Positions 8,938 through 17,769 of a stretch of DNA of 64,000 bases are shown here, piece after piece; position 1 is the stretch's first letter; each line of letters begins with the position of its first letter. The position numbers were made by a program, and so were the translations under genes. The notes below the pieces were generated by a model, which did not search any database, was not told the origin of the DNA, and saw only the letters and a list, made by a program, of their open reading frames with translations. Origin of the DNA: Paraburkholderia sp. BL21I4N1 (GTDB lineage: Bacteria > Pseudomonadota > Gammaproteobacteria > Burkholderiales > Burkholderiaceae); assembly GCF_002973525.1 (NCBI RefSeq), contig NZ_PVEN01000006.1, positions 310,001 to 374,000 of the forward strand, given 5' to 3'.

Positions 8938-9456
8938 TCAAGCCGTCGCGCAACGCACGGGCGTCGAGGCGGTCGTATAGACGCCATCCACGTACACCAG
9001 CGGATCAACCTCGCCGCTGATCAGCACCTGCTCCACGCGGCCGATGAAAATCGCGTGCGTGCCGTAGTCGAAGCGGCCGTCCTGCGTGCAGATCAAACTG
9101 GCCTGCGCGTCGAGCAGAAACGGCACGCCGTTCGCCGAGCGTTGCCAGTCGCCGGTGCTGAAACGCTCCTCGCCTTTCAGGCGGCCGCTGCAGTCGATCG
9201 CGATGTGCTGATGCTGCGCCGACAGCACGTTCACGCAAAACGCCGCGCCCTGATCGAGCGGCGGAAAGATCGACGAATTACGGTTGATACAGATCAGCAA
9301 CGAAGGCGGTTCCGTCGACAACGAATCGACCGCCGTGGCCGACATCGAATAGCGGCGTTCGCCGTCGCTGCAACTGATGACGGCAACCGAGCGCGCGAGA
9401 CGGCGCATGGCGAGCAGCATGTCGGCGCGCAGCGGGTGGGCATTGAGTTCGGTCAT
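8938..9456 (-). CDS. Flavin reductase, HsaB-like
   Basis: The 172-residue protein belongs to the flavin reductase-like FMN-binding family. Typical segments are SVAVISCSDGERR near the N-terminus, the SLSTEPPSLLICINRNSS stretch, and the FCVNVLS motif. It should supply reduced flavin to a two-component monooxygenase, most likely the HsaA-like hydroxylase encoded at 11213-12406. Its ATG overlaps the TGA of the upstream flavoprotein gene (ATGA), indicating translational coupling. It lies between the two KstD-like genes. Confidence 0.87.
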   Translation of the reverse strand: MTELNAHPLRADMLLAMRRLARSVAVISCSDGERRYSMSATAVDSLSTEPPSLLICINRNSSIFPPLDQGAAFCVNVLSAQHQHIAIDCSGRLKGEERFSTGDWQRSANGVPFLLDAQASLICTQDGRFDYGTHAIFIGRVEQVLISGEVDPLVYVDGVYTTASTPVRCATA

Positions 9457-11201
9457 GGTGTGACTCCGCGAAGTTCGGCGTTGGCCTCGGTGTTCGTGCC
9501 GGCTGTGTCGTCGGCGAGATGATTGGCGGCGATGTAGCCGAAGGTCATCGCCGGGCCGAGCGTCGAGCCCGCGCCCGGATAACTCGCGCCCATCATCGAC
9601 GCGCTGGTGTTGCCGATCGCATAGAGACCGGCAATCGGCGACGCGTCCTCGCGCAGCACACGGGCGAACGCGTCGGTGAGCAGGCCGCCTTTCGTGCCGA
9701 TGTCGCCCGCATCGACGCGCACCGCGTAGAACGGGCCGGTGTCGAGCGGTGCGAGACAGGGGTTCGGTTTGACGCTCGGGTCGCCGTAGTAGGTGTCGAA
9801 CGCGTTGCCGCCTTTGGCGAACTCTTCATCCACGCCGCTGGCGGCGTAGCGATTCATGTTCGCCACGGTGTCGCCCAAGCCTTGTGCGTTCACGCCGATC
9901 AGCGCGGCCAGTGCGTCCAGCGAGTCGGCCTTGTACAGCAGCGAGCGAAACGCCGCGGGAATCCGCGAGTCGGGCATCATCGATCCCGGCATGATCGGCC
10001 CGCACGGATAGTTGCGGCGAAAGCGCGCGTCGAACACCATCCACGCGGGTACGCAGGCGCCCGTTTGCGCGTGATCCCGATACATCGCGGGCACGAACTC
10101 CGAATACGGCGCCGCTTCGTTGACGAAGCGCTTGCCGCGACCGTTGACGATCACGCAGCCCGGCAGATTGCGCTCCACGAACAGCGCACGCTGCTTTTCC
10201 TCGCGATCCACATGGACAGTCGGCGCACCCCACACGTGCTCCATCAGCGCGATGCGTGCGCCGAGTTGCAGGCCTGCCGCGATGGCGTCGCCGGTATTGT
10301 TGGGCGGCGTGGCGCTCCAATGCGCTTGCGTCGGATGCGGCAGATAGCGCTCGCGCATCGCCTGATTCCGTTCGAAGCCGCCCGCCGCGAGAATCACGCC
10401 GCGTCTGGCCAGCACCCGCACGGCCCGGCCGTCGCGTTCGATCACGACACCTGTCACGCGTCCGTCGGCTTCGAGCAATTCGCGCATCGGCGCATTCAGC
10501 CACAGCGGCACCTTGCGGTCGAGCAACGCCCGGCGCAATCCACCGGCCAATGCATTGCCCAGCGTCAGACGACGGTCGCGCCGCGAGCGCATCCGCGAAC
10601 CGATATCGAACCAGTAGCGGCCGAACTGCTTCAACGCGAGGCCGATATAACCCGGCGCCTTCGACAGCAGCACATGGGCTTCTTTCGATGTCACCGCCAC
10701 GCGTCCACCGATCAGCGTGCCCGGCGAAGGCAGCCGCAGCCGCGCGAATTCGGCGCCGAGCGACGCGCCGTCGACCGGCAACGGATCGAGCGCGCGATAA
10801 CCCGGCATCGAGCCCGGCAGATGCTGAAAGTAGTCGGCGTATTTCGGCAGCGACTCGTAGCGTACGGGCGTATTCGCCTCGACATAGCGCAGCATCTCCG
10901 GCGCGATGTCGAGATAGGCGTCGAGCTTGTCGCTGGCTGTCGCGCCTTGCGTGCAGGCGTCGAGATACATACGCGCCGCTGCGCGCGTATCGGTCGCGCC
11001 GAGTTCGGCGATATGGTGATTGCACGGAATCCAGATGCCGCCGCCCGACACCGCCGTCGTGCCGCCATACACGTCGCTCTTTTCGAGCACGACCGCCGAG
11101 AGACCGCGATCTGCCGCGCGGCAGGCGGCCAGCATGCCGCCCGCGCCGGAACCCACTATCACGACATCGAACACCTGAGTCTGCGTTTGCTGGTCGCTCA
11201 T
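9453..11201 (-). CDS. FAD-dependent dehydrogenase, 3-ketosteroid-delta1-dehydrogenase-like
   Basis: This 582-residue flavoprotein has an N-terminal FAD loop (DVVIVGSGAGGMLAACRAA, residues about 13-31), the substrate-loop motif YGGTTAVSGGGIW shared with KstD proteins, and a C-terminal segment YPGAGSTLGPAMTFGYIAA that closes the FAD site. It resembles KstD more closely than its 565-residue neighbour does. The likely reaction is FAD-dependent dehydrogenation next to a ring ketone. It is 11 bp after the HsaA-like gene and overlaps the flavin reductase gene by 4 bp. Confidence 0.85.
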   Translation of the reverse strand: MSDQQTQTQVFDVVIVGSGAGGMLAACRAADRGLSAVVLEKSDVYGGTTAVSGGGIWIPCNHHIAELGATDTRAAARMYLDACTQGATASDKLDAYLDIAPEMLRYVEANTPVRYESLPKYADYFQHLPGSMPGYRALDPLPVDGASLGAEFARLRLPSPGTLIGGRVAVTSKEAHVLLSKAPGYIGLALKQFGRYWFDIGSRMRSRRDRRLTLGNALAGGLRRALLDRKVPLWLNAPMRELLEADGRVTGVVIERDGRAVRVLARRGVILAAGGFERNQAMRERYLPHPTQAHWSATPPNNTGDAIAAGLQLGARIALMEHVWGAPTVHVDREEKQRALFVERNLPGCVIVNGRGKRFVNEAAPYSEFVPAMYRDHAQTGACVPAWMVFDARFRRNYPCGPIMPGSMMPDSRIPAAFRSLLYKADSLDALAALIGVNAQGLGDTVANMNRYAASGVDEEFAKGGNAFDTYYGDPSVKPNPCLAPLDTGPFYAVRVDAGDIGTKGGLLTDAFARVLREDASPIAGLYAIGNTSASMMGASYPGAGSTLGPAMTFGYIAANHLADDTAGTNTEANAELRGVTP

Positions 11202-11212
11202 GGCGGCGCCCG

Positions 11213-12406
11213 TCAGACGAAGAAGTCGGTGTTCGGGCGCCCCAGCATCACCGCGCCGAGGTTCTGTCCGAACCGGTCGAGATTGTTCGCATAGTGCGCG
11301 CGCGCCGCATGCAGATCGAGAAAACGCCGTACCAGCGGATTGCGGTGGTAGATGCCGTTGCCGCCCGCGTAACGCAGCAGCGAATTGGCCGCTTGCGCGC
11401 AGCGTTCGGCCACCTGGGCGGATTGATAGCGGAACAGCACGCGACGCTCGATCGACACTTCAGGGCCACCGTTGGCCGCCGCCATCAGCTCCGCGAAGTT
11501 GCGCTTGAGCAGCACCTTCATTTCGTCGATCGCGACCGACGCATTGGCGCACGCGGTTTGCGCGCCGGTGTCGTCGGTCGTTTTCGCGCCGCTGTTGGCG
11601 CTCACGCGGGTGGCGGCGTAGCCGGTGAAATCGTCGAGCGCGCCTTGCAATGCCCCGATACAGGCCGTGCAAACCGCCCGCACGAAAATCTGCGCGAACG
11701 GCAGATGAAACAGCGCCGCGTCGTTCACCGCGAGACCCGGGCTCGTGCCCATCATGCCGTCGATCGCTTTGTGCGTGCGGTAGTCCGGCACGAACACATC
11801 GTTCACGACAATGTCGTGGCTGCCGGTCGCGCGCAAGCCAAGCACGTCCCAGTCCTGCTGGATCGTGTAATCGCTTTTGGGCAGTAAAAACGTGCGGTAT
11901 TCGGGCGGCTCGCCATCTTTTGCGGGCGGCACCAGCGCGCCGAGAAACACCCAGTCGCACAGTTCGCTGCCGCTGGAAAATTTCCAGTGACCCGACAGGC
12001 GGAAGCCGCCTTCAACCGGCGTGACGCGACCCACCGGCATATACGTCGAGGCGATTAGCGTGCTCGGGTCGTCGCCCCACACGTCCTGCTGCGCGCGTTC
12101 GTCGAACAGCGCGAGCTGCCAGTTATGCACGCCGACCACGCCGTACACCCACGCGCTCGACATGCAGCCGCGCGCCACCGCCATCTGAATGTCGAAGAAG
12201 GTTTGCGGATCGAGTTCGTAGCCGCCATGGCGCTTGGGCTGCAATACCTTGAACAACCCGGCCGCCTGAAAATCGGCCACCGTTTCGGCGGGAATGCGGC
12301 CATTGGCCTCGGCCTGCGCGGCGCGCCCGGCCAGCACCGGCGCGAGGGCTTCGGCGCGGGCAATCAGTTCGGCTGCAAGGGGGTTCGAATCGTTGTCTCG
12401 ATGCAC
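11213..12406 (-). CDS. Flavin-dependent hydroxylase of the acyl-CoA dehydrogenase fold, HsaA-like
   Basis: The 397-residue protein has the acyl-CoA dehydrogenase-like fold used by two-component monooxygenases. Its segments include a helical N-domain, the GFRLSGHWKFSSGSELCDW beta-domain motif, GLRATGSHDIVV, and a C-terminal helical bundle. HsaA, which hydroxylates the phenolic ring of a secosteroid, has almost the same length. The GTG at 12406 is chosen because AGGAG stands 6 nt upstream and the resulting length fits the family. Reading from 12496 adds 30 unrelated residues. The reduced flavin should come from the HsaB-like reductase. The product, a catechol, would be the substrate of the extradiol dioxygenase. 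The gene heads an operon behind site B. Confidence 0.85.
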   Translation of the reverse strand: MHRDNDSNPLAAELIARAEALAPVLAGRAAQAEANGRIPAETVADFQAAGLFKVLQPKRHGGYELDPQTFFDIQMAVARGCMSSAWVYGVVGVHNWQLALFDERAQQDVWGDDPSTLIASTYMPVGRVTPVEGGFRLSGHWKFSSGSELCDWVFLGALVPPAKDGEPPEYRTFLLPKSDYTIQQDWDVLGLRATGSHDIVVNDVFVPDYRTHKAIDGMMGTSPGLAVNDAALFHLPFAQIFVRAVCTACIGALQGALDDFTGYAATRVSANSGAKTTDDTGAQTACANASVAIDEMKVLLKRNFAELMAAANGGPEVSIERRVLFRYQSAQVAERCAQAANSLLRYAGGNGIYHRNPLVRRFLDLHAARAHYANNLDRFGQNLGAVMLGRPNTDFFV

Positions 12407-12563
12407 GGCTGTCTCCTGTCGATCCGGGTTAGCGTGTCGACCCGAGTGAGCGCTCTGGCGCTTGCTCCGGTCCGATGGTGCCGACTCCGGTCTCACGTCT
12501 CACGCGCGAGAGGGTTCGCGCTTGTTCTGTTGGGTTCATCTTCGAGGGCCGGCCGGCGCGTCG

Positions 12564-12581
12564 CATCGTCTGAAGAGACTA
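12564..12581 (-). promoter_or_regulatory. Regulatory dyad, site B (upstream of the HsaA-like gene)
   Basis: On the minus strand this reads TAGTCTCTTCAGACGATG and matches the six-site consensus at all but one fixed position. It lies in the 212-bp gap between the LLM gene and the HsaA-like gene, 158 bp before the GTG start. It would control the seven-gene unit from 12406 to 3598. Confidence 0.65.
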
Positions 12582-12618
12582 GCGGCACGCGCGCGGCCGG
12601 TTCACGCCTTGCGTTGCG

Positions 12619-13776
12619 TCAGGCGACGGCTTGGGCTCTGGCTTGCTTGTCCGCCTTGAGGCGATTGAAGTAAGGGATCACGTGCTCGCCGATATTGCGG
12701 ATCGTTTCGAGCTGCGCTTCCTGCGGCACGGTGCCCATCTGGCACAGGAACAACACTTCGTCCACACCCGCTTCCATCAAACGGCCCACGTAGCCGATGC
12801 AATCGTCCACCGTGCCGTACGCGTGATTCGGGTTCATCATCGAGAGTGCCGGGTCGCTGAAATCGACCACCACCTCTTCCGACGCGAAGCGCGAGCGGAT
12901 CACCATTTCGCCGGTGTTGCCCTTCACGAGGTCGTCGCCCCAGCTCGACGGGTCGGGGCGCTCGCCGCCCGTGTACCAGTAAGCGAGCGATTCCATGAAA
13001 TAGCGTTGGCCGCGAATGCCGATCTTGCGCGCCTGCTGGCCGTCGTTCATCACCACCGCCGGGCACAGCGCGGCCAGATGTTGGGTCGGGCGGAAGCCGA
13101 CCTGGTCTTCCGCTTTGCGGGTGGCCCACGCTTCACGATACAGCGCGTTTTTCTTTGCCACTTCGTCAGGACCGCCGAAGCCCAGCACCAGCGCGCCGAG
13201 GCCGCGTTGTCCGGCGCGCAGCAGGCCGTCGTTGTTGGTGCACGCCATGTACATCGGCGGATGCGGATCCTGATACGGCTTCGGGTGAATCGGCCGTTTC
13301 GGGATCTTGATGTATTTGCCGTCGTGCTCGATCTCGTCCTGCACAAACATCTTCGGCACGAGGTACATCGATTCGTCAATCATCGGCTGCAGTTCAGCGA
13401 GGTCGTAGCCGAACGCGCCGGCCTCCTGCTGGCTGCCGCCCTTGCCGACGCCGAAATGCACGCGGCCACCGGACAGAATGTCCAGCATCGCAACGCGTTC
13501 GGCTACCTTGATCGGATGGTTCATCGCGGGCGGCAGGCAGATCACGCCGTGGCCGAGGCCGATGCGAGTGGTGCGGCCGGCCAGATACGCGAGGAAGGTT
13601 TCCGGCGCGCTCATGTGCGCGTAGTTGGTCAGCGACGTGTGTTCGACGCACCAGACGGTGTCGAAACCCATCTGCTCGGCAAGCAGGGCCTGCTCGACGG
13701 TCTCCTTGAATACCCGGTGATCGCCTTCCCGCGAAGCGTCCGTGGTCTGGGCTTCGTAAATCAGAGAAAACTTCAT
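12619..13776 (-). CDS. LLM-class (luciferase-like) flavin-dependent oxidoreductase
   Basis: The 385-residue protein has a luciferase-like TIM barrel. Motifs include GFDTVWCVEHTS near residue 38, the RIGLGHGVICLPPAMNHPIKV strand region, and DILSGGRVHFGVGKGG. Family members are FMN- or F420-dependent monooxygenases or dehydrogenases; the active-site substrate is unknown. I chose the ATG at 13776 because GGAG lies 9 nt upstream and the protein then begins MKFSLIYE, as relatives do. It has its own regulatory dyad (site C). It might perform a Baeyer-Villiger-like or hydroxylation step, probably with flavin from the HsaB-like reductase. Confidence 0.86.
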   Translation of the reverse strand: MKFSLIYEAQTTDASREGDHRVFKETVEQALLAEQMGFDTVWCVEHTSLTNYAHMSAPETFLAYLAGRTTRIGLGHGVICLPPAMNHPIKVAERVAMLDILSGGRVHFGVGKGGSQQEAGAFGYDLAELQPMIDESMYLVPKMFVQDEIEHDGKYIKIPKRPIHPKPYQDPHPPMYMACTNNDGLLRAGQRGLGALVLGFGGPDEVAKKNALYREAWATRKAEDQVGFRPTQHLAALCPAVVMNDGQQARKIGIRGQRYFMESLAYWYTGGERPDPSSWGDDLVKGNTGEMVIRSRFASEEVVVDFSDPALSMMNPNHAYGTVDDCIGYVGRLMEAGVDEVLFLCQMGTVPQEAQLETIRNIGEHVIPYFNRLKADKQARAQAVA

Positions 13777-13900
13777 TGCGTGCGTCTCCATGAATTTTGG
13801 ACTGTGCTGAATCGGGCGGTCCGCCCGCGATCCGGCGCTGAACCGGCTCAGAATCGCGACGGTCCACGAAACGCAGTTTCAGATCGCGCGTGCTTGCCGG

Positions 13901-13918
13901 CATCGTCTGTTTGGATTA
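13901..13918 (-). promoter_or_regulatory. Regulatory dyad, site C (upstream of the LLM gene)
   Basis: On the minus strand this reads TAATCCAAACAGACGATG, one mismatch from the consensus in the left arm. It stands 125 bp before the LLM start, within the 326-bp gap 13777-14102. That gap also holds site F in the opposite direction, and I see nothing else of note in it. Confidence 0.65.
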
Positions 13919-13995
13919 ACGGCGGGGGTTTGGCGGGGAAGTTTTTGTTGGCGCGTATTTCAGCCCGCTTTTAAGGCTGTTTTTTGCATGGCGGC

Positions 13996-14013
13996 TAGTC
14001 CGATTGGACCTCG
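13996..14013 (+). promoter_or_regulatory. Regulatory dyad, site F (upstream of the small VOC gene)
   Basis: The site reads TAGTCCGATTGGACCTCG. The GTCC-N4-GGAC core is perfect, but the right flank departs from the usual GATG. TACGAT, a plausible -10, begins 21 nt downstream, the same spacing as in the other sites. The VOC gene starts 90 bp downstream. Confidence 0.6.
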
Positions 14014-14102
14014 TGCGACGCGTGCGCGCGGCGCTACGATCGAATCGCGGTCAATCAAAAAACCACGCGAACGACAACGCTCAACAATGGGAGTGCCCTG
14101 CA

Positions 14103-14456
14103 ATGAAGGCTTCGATAATGCTGTACCCGGTCGACTCGATCGACGCGGCACTGCCGCTCTTTGTCGACGGGTTGGGACTGGCGGTGAAATTCCGTGACGG
14201 CGAGCGCTATTGCGCGCTCGATGGCGTGGGGCTGACGGTTGCCCTGATCGCGGGCGAGGAACGGATCGTCGAGCGCCCCGCGCTGGTGTTTCGCGTGGAA
14301 GAAAACGACGACCTGTACGCGGCGATGGCGCGCGTCGTCGCGGCGGGGGCTTCGGTGCGCGTGCCGGTGCAGCAAGGTCCGCATGAATTGCGCGCCGTGC
14401 TGGAAGATAAAAACGGCGCGCTACTAGTGTTGTCGCAGAAACGCGTGAGTCTTTAG
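14103..14456 (+). CDS. Small glyoxalase/VOC superfamily protein
   Basis: The 117-residue protein has a single vicinal-oxygen-chelate-type module (KASIMLYPVDSIDAALPLFVDGLGLAVKF at the N-terminus, paired beta-alpha-beta-beta-beta units). It could be an isomerase, a binding protein or a non-haem metal enzyme; no metal site is obvious. The ATG at 14103 has GGGAG 9 nt upstream; the longer reading is non-conserved. It has its own dyad (site F) and is convergent with the LuxR gene, 10 bp apart. It probably handles a pathway intermediate, but the function is unknown. Confidence 0.75.
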   Translation: MKASIMLYPVDSIDAALPLFVDGLGLAVKFRDGERYCALDGVGLTVALIAGEERIVERPALVFRVEENDDLYAAMARVVAAGASVRVPVQQGPHELRAVLEDKNGALLVLSQKRVSL

Positions 14457-14466
14457 TCTTTCGTCT

Positions 14467-15648
14467 TTAACCCAGCGGCACCACGCTGCCCAGCAGAATC
14501 CGCACGAGCGTGGCCTGACGGGTCACGCCGGTCTTGGAAAAAATCGCCCGCAAATGCGCGCGTGCGGTGTTCTTGCTGATCCCCAACTCGTCGGCCGCTT
14601 CTTCAAGCGTCAAACCGTTGGTCAACAGCAAAGCCAGCGACGTCTCCGCCGGCGTGAGGTCGAACAGCTTGCGCACGATCTCCTGCGAGCCCTGCGACTT
14701 GCGATCGGGATCGCGCAAAAACAGCACGGTCGCCGGCCGCCGTTTGTTGTCTTCGGACCAGTCCGACAGCGGAATAGTCCGCACCAGTACGCCGAGTTTC
14801 GGCTTGTCGCAACCACGCGTGATCGGCATCGCTTCCACGATCGGCGCGGCGGTGCCGAAGTGCCCCATCAGCGCATGACGCACGAGGCGTTGCAGATTGC
14901 GGTTCTCCTGCGCGTCCGTCGCCTCGACATTGCCGTGCGTAATGCGCAGCCCGTTGCCTTGCGCGAGGATTTCGTCGGCCACGCTATTGGTGCGCATGAT
15001 CGCGCCGCTTTCGTCGAGCGTGACCGTGCCCACCAGCATCCGGTCGATCGCGCTCGCGTACAGCGTGCGCTCCGATTCGACGATATCGAGCCGCGAATGC
15101 AATTCGACCGCGCGGCGCAAATGCGGCAGCAACAACGCGCAGAACGCCTTGTCGCGGGCCGAAAAATGCGTCGCGCTGTGCTTGCGGCACACCCGGAAGC
15201 GGCATTCCACGCCCGATTCCGTCCGCAGATCCGCGCCCATGATGTAGCGGATATCGGCGGGCTTCAGGAACTGCTTGTACAGCTCGCTGGTGAGCCAGCC
15301 GGTGTCGCCGAATACTTCGTCGACGGTCACCACGCGATCGGCGGGCAACCCGACGAACGGATCGAGCGAATAGTAGTAGTTGTTGTACGACGCTTCGCCC
15401 GGCACGCCCGGACCGATTTCCGACGCATGCACCATCAGTCCGCGCCGGTCGCTCGAAGGCGAACGCAGGATCAGCGTCACGTAGCTCGCGCCGAGTGAGG
15501 TGCGAATCAGTTCGAGCGCGCTGGCCCAAGGGGTGCTTTCAAGCGGTCCCTGATAAATACGCGCGGCAAGCTCGCTGAATTGCGCGACGTTCATGTCCGG
15601 CAATTCGCTCGCGGCCTGGCCCTCTTCAGGGGCCCATTTTGTCTCCAT
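14467..15648 (-). CDS. LuxR-type transcriptional regulator, TeiR-like size and context
   Basis: The 393-residue protein has a C-terminal LuxR/GerE helix-turn-helix (LTPAETSLALLLTNGLTLEEAADELGISKNTARAHL region, about 325-385). Its long N-terminal region is of PAS/GAF-like character, with no REC or autoinducer domain. TeiR, the testosterone-inducible activator of steroid degradation in Comamonas testosteroni, has this size and class, so a TeiR-like role is plausible. It is divergent from the esterase operon and central between the two arms. It is the best candidate to bind the six dyads. The ATG at 15648 has GGAG 7 nt upstream; a GTG at 15654 is an alternative start with GGAGG upstream. Confidence 0.88.
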   Translation of the reverse strand: METKWAPEEGQAASELPDMNVAQFSELAARIYQGPLESTPWASALELIRTSLGASYVTLILRSPSSDRRGLMVHASEIGPGVPGEASYNNYYYSLDPFVGLPADRVVTVDEVFGDTGWLTSELYKQFLKPADIRYIMGADLRTESGVECRFRVCRKHSATHFSARDKAFCALLLPHLRRAVELHSRLDIVESERTLYASAIDRMLVGTVTLDESGAIMRTNSVADEILAQGNGLRITHGNVEATDAQENRNLQRLVRHALMGHFGTAAPIVEAMPITRGCDKPKLGVLVRTIPLSDWSEDNKRRPATVLFLRDPDRKSQGSQEIVRKLFDLTPAETSLALLLTNGLTLEEAADELGISKNTARAHLRAIFSKTGVTRQATLVRILLGSVVPLG

Positions 15649-15770
15649 CAACACGCTCCGTCCTCCATGCGACCTGACATCGCGACGCCAAGCTTACGGG
15701 CCGCTCCGTTCGCTGGCATCGGGGGAAGTACTTAGCCGGGGAAAGTTTCGCAGAGCGTGCGAACGAACTC

Positions 15771-15788
15771 TCGTCCAATCGGACGATG
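15771..15788 (+). promoter_or_regulatory. Regulatory dyad, site E (between the luxR-type gene and the esterase operon)
   Basis: The site reads TCGTCCAATCGGACGATG and contains the perfect inverted repeat CGTCC-AATC-GGACG. TCAATG begins 21 nt downstream, identical in sequence and spacing to site D. It lies 133 bp before the esterase start and 123 bp upstream of the divergent luxR-type gene, so it might also control its own regulator. Confidence 0.7.
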
Positions 15789-15920
15789 CCCCCGCCGGAG
15801 CGCCGCGCTTCAATGCATTCAGTGTCGTGTCCGATGCGTCGCCGCTCGCGTTTTCGCGGGGCGCACGCGCGTTTTCTAATACCCGCCATAGCCGCTGTTG
15901 CACCATTCCAAGGAGACCCG

Positions 15921-16901
15921 ATGGCGCTCGATCCCCAGGCGCAAGCCCTGCTCGCCGCGTTCGCCGGCATGCCCGCGCTCGATTTCACGCAACTCACGGC
16001 GCCGGCTTATCGCGCGATCCTCGCCGCGGGCGGCGGTTTTGCACCCGGCGACGCGATCGCCGCGGAACAAGACCTGCTGATTCCCACCGCGCACGGGTCG
16101 GTTGCCGCGCGCGTTTATCGGCCCGTGATTGGCGGCGGCGACACCAACGCGCTGCTGCCGCTCACCGTGTTTTTCCACGGCGGCGGCTTCGTTTCGTGCG
16201 GGCTCGATACGCACGCCAACATTTGCCGCTGTCTGGCGCAGCGGGCGCAAACGGTCGTGCTGTCGGTCGATTACCGGCTCGCGCCTGAAGCACCTTTCCC
16301 CGCCGCCGTGCACGATGCGCTCGACGCCGTGCGCTGGGCCGCCGCCAACTCAGCGGATCTGCGCGTGCGACCGGGCGCGTTGGCGGTTGCCGGCGACAGC
16401 GCCGGCGGCAATCTCGCCGCGGTGGTCGCGCAACAGTTGCGTCATGACGGTGCGGCTGGCGGTGCGGTGATTGCGCACCAACTGCTGCTTTACCCGGTCG
16501 TTGATTGCGCAACCGAACATCCGTCATACGAATCGAAGGGCGACGGCTACTTCCTGAGTGCGGACCAGATGCGCTGGTTCAAGGACCAGTATTTCGGCCC
16601 GGCCGCGAACCCCGCCCAGCGTGCCGATCCGCTCGCCAGCCCGCTCGCCGCCGACGATCTGCGCGGCGTGGCGAGCGCCACCATCATCAGCGCCGAATAC
16701 GACCCGCTGCACGACGAAGCCGAGCATTACGCGGCACGGCTCGCGCAAGCGGGCGTGCTGACCACGCACGTACGCTGGCCCGGCCAGATTCATGGTTTCG
16801 CGAGCCTGCTCGGCGTACTCGACGCCGCCGACCACGCGCTCACGGCGGCAACGCACGCGTTGCGCCACGCGCTGCACGCCGAGCCTTTCCGACTCCGCTA
16901 A
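15921..16901 (+). CDS. Alpha/beta hydrolase, hormone-sensitive-lipase family esterase
   Basis: The 326-residue protein has the HSL/family IV oxyanion motif HGGGF (residues 86-90) and the nucleophile elbow GDSAGG (Ser160). The triad is completed by Asp261 (EYDPL) and His291 (QIHGF). It probably cleaves a carboxylic ester or lactone. It is not of the meta-cleavage-hydrolase type, so it is unlikely to replace HsaD. The ATG at 15921 has AGGAG 5 nt upstream. It is the first gene of the plus-strand unit behind site E, with the second enoyl-CoA hydratase gene 11 bp downstream. It could open a lactone made by the LLM oxygenase, but this is speculation. Confidence 0.88.
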   Translation: MALDPQAQALLAAFAGMPALDFTQLTAPAYRAILAAGGGFAPGDAIAAEQDLLIPTAHGSVAARVYRPVIGGGDTNALLPLTVFFHGGGFVSCGLDTHANICRCLAQRAQTVVLSVDYRLAPEAPFPAAVHDALDAVRWAAANSADLRVRPGALAVAGDSAGGNLAAVVAQQLRHDGAAGGAVIAHQLLLYPVVDCATEHPSYESKGDGYFLSADQMRWFKDQYFGPAANPAQRADPLASPLAADDLRGVASATIISAEYDPLHDEAEHYAARLAQAGVLTTHVRWPGQIHGFASLLGVLDAADHALTAATHALRHALHAEPFRLR

Positions 16902-16912
16902 CCCGACACGAC

Positions 16913-17716
16913 ATGACTGCATTGATCCGCCTCGCGGCCGAAGACGGCATCGCGACGCTCACGTTCGACCGCCCCGACGCGTTGAACGCCCTCAACGAAG
17001 CGATGGCAATCGAACTGAACGCCAAGCTCGCGCGGCTCGCGCATCACGACGACATTCGCGCGATCGTGCTGACCGGCGCCGGCCACGCCTTCATGGCGGG
17101 CGGCGACCTGCACAGCCTGCGCGACGCTCTCGACGAGAAGCCGGCGATTCGCGACCGTGCGATCGGCAAACTCGTGCGGCTCGCGCAGAGCGCGGTCGAG
17201 GCCATCGCCGCTTCGCGCAAACCGGTGATCGCGAGTGTGAACGGCGCGGTCGCGGGCTTCGGTCTGAGCCTCGTCGCGGCGTGCGATCTCGCGATCGCGG
17301 CGCAGCGCGCCACCTTCACCTCGGCGTACGGCCGTATCGGCAGCTCGCCCGACGGCGGCGTCACCTATACGCTGCCGCGAGCGCTCGGCGCACGGCAAGC
17401 CGCGCAATGGCTGTATCTCGACGAGCGTCATAGCGCCGACGAAGCGTTGCGCGCCGGTCTCGTCAACTGGGTCGTGCCCGACGATCGGCTCGCCGAGCAG
17501 ACGCGTTCGCTGCTGGAGCGCATGGGCGCGCTTGCCCCGGATGCGTTCGCGCAAACCAAAGACCTGCTGCTGCACGCGCCGCAACGCAGCTTCGCCGACC
17601 ATCTTTACGCGGAGCAACGCAGCTTCCTGCACTGCGCGGCCGGCGACGATTTCCGCGAAGGCATCGACGCGTTTTTCGACCGACGTTCGCCTGTTTTCGG
17701 CTCCGGCGTGCGTTAA
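16913..17716 (+). CDS. Enoyl-CoA hydratase/isomerase family protein
   Basis: The 267-residue crotonase has the entry motif GIATLTFDRPDALNALN, the oxyanion loop FMAGGDL and the second loop GAVAGFGLSLVAACDLAIA. Glu residues usual for hydratases are not obvious: the SAYGRIGSSPDGG segment has Ser/Pro where hydratases keep Glu. An isomerase or other crotonase activity is therefore possible. The length is standard. The start is the ATG 11 bp after the esterase stop; longer readings run into the esterase gene. It works with CoA esters made by the ligase of the other arm. Confidence 0.85.
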   Translation: MTALIRLAAEDGIATLTFDRPDALNALNEAMAIELNAKLARLAHHDDIRAIVLTGAGHAFMAGGDLHSLRDALDEKPAIRDRAIGKLVRLAQSAVEAIAASRKPVIASVNGAVAGFGLSLVAACDLAIAAQRATFTSAYGRIGSSPDGGVTYTLPRALGARQAAQWLYLDERHSADEALRAGLVNWVVPDDRLAEQTRSLLERMGALAPDAFAQTKDLLLHAPQRSFADHLYAEQRSFLHCAAGDDFREGIDAFFDRRSPVFGSGVR

Positions 17717-17769
17717 TGAAAGCACTCGCGCGCCACTTCCCCTCTTCACCCCAGCACGGGATCACACCA

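Noticed and set aside
15700..15745. A seventh regulatory dyad (GCATCGGGGGAAGTACTTAG) near the luxR-type gene
   Set aside because: Only the outer bases resemble the consensus and the GTCC-N4-GGAC core is absent.
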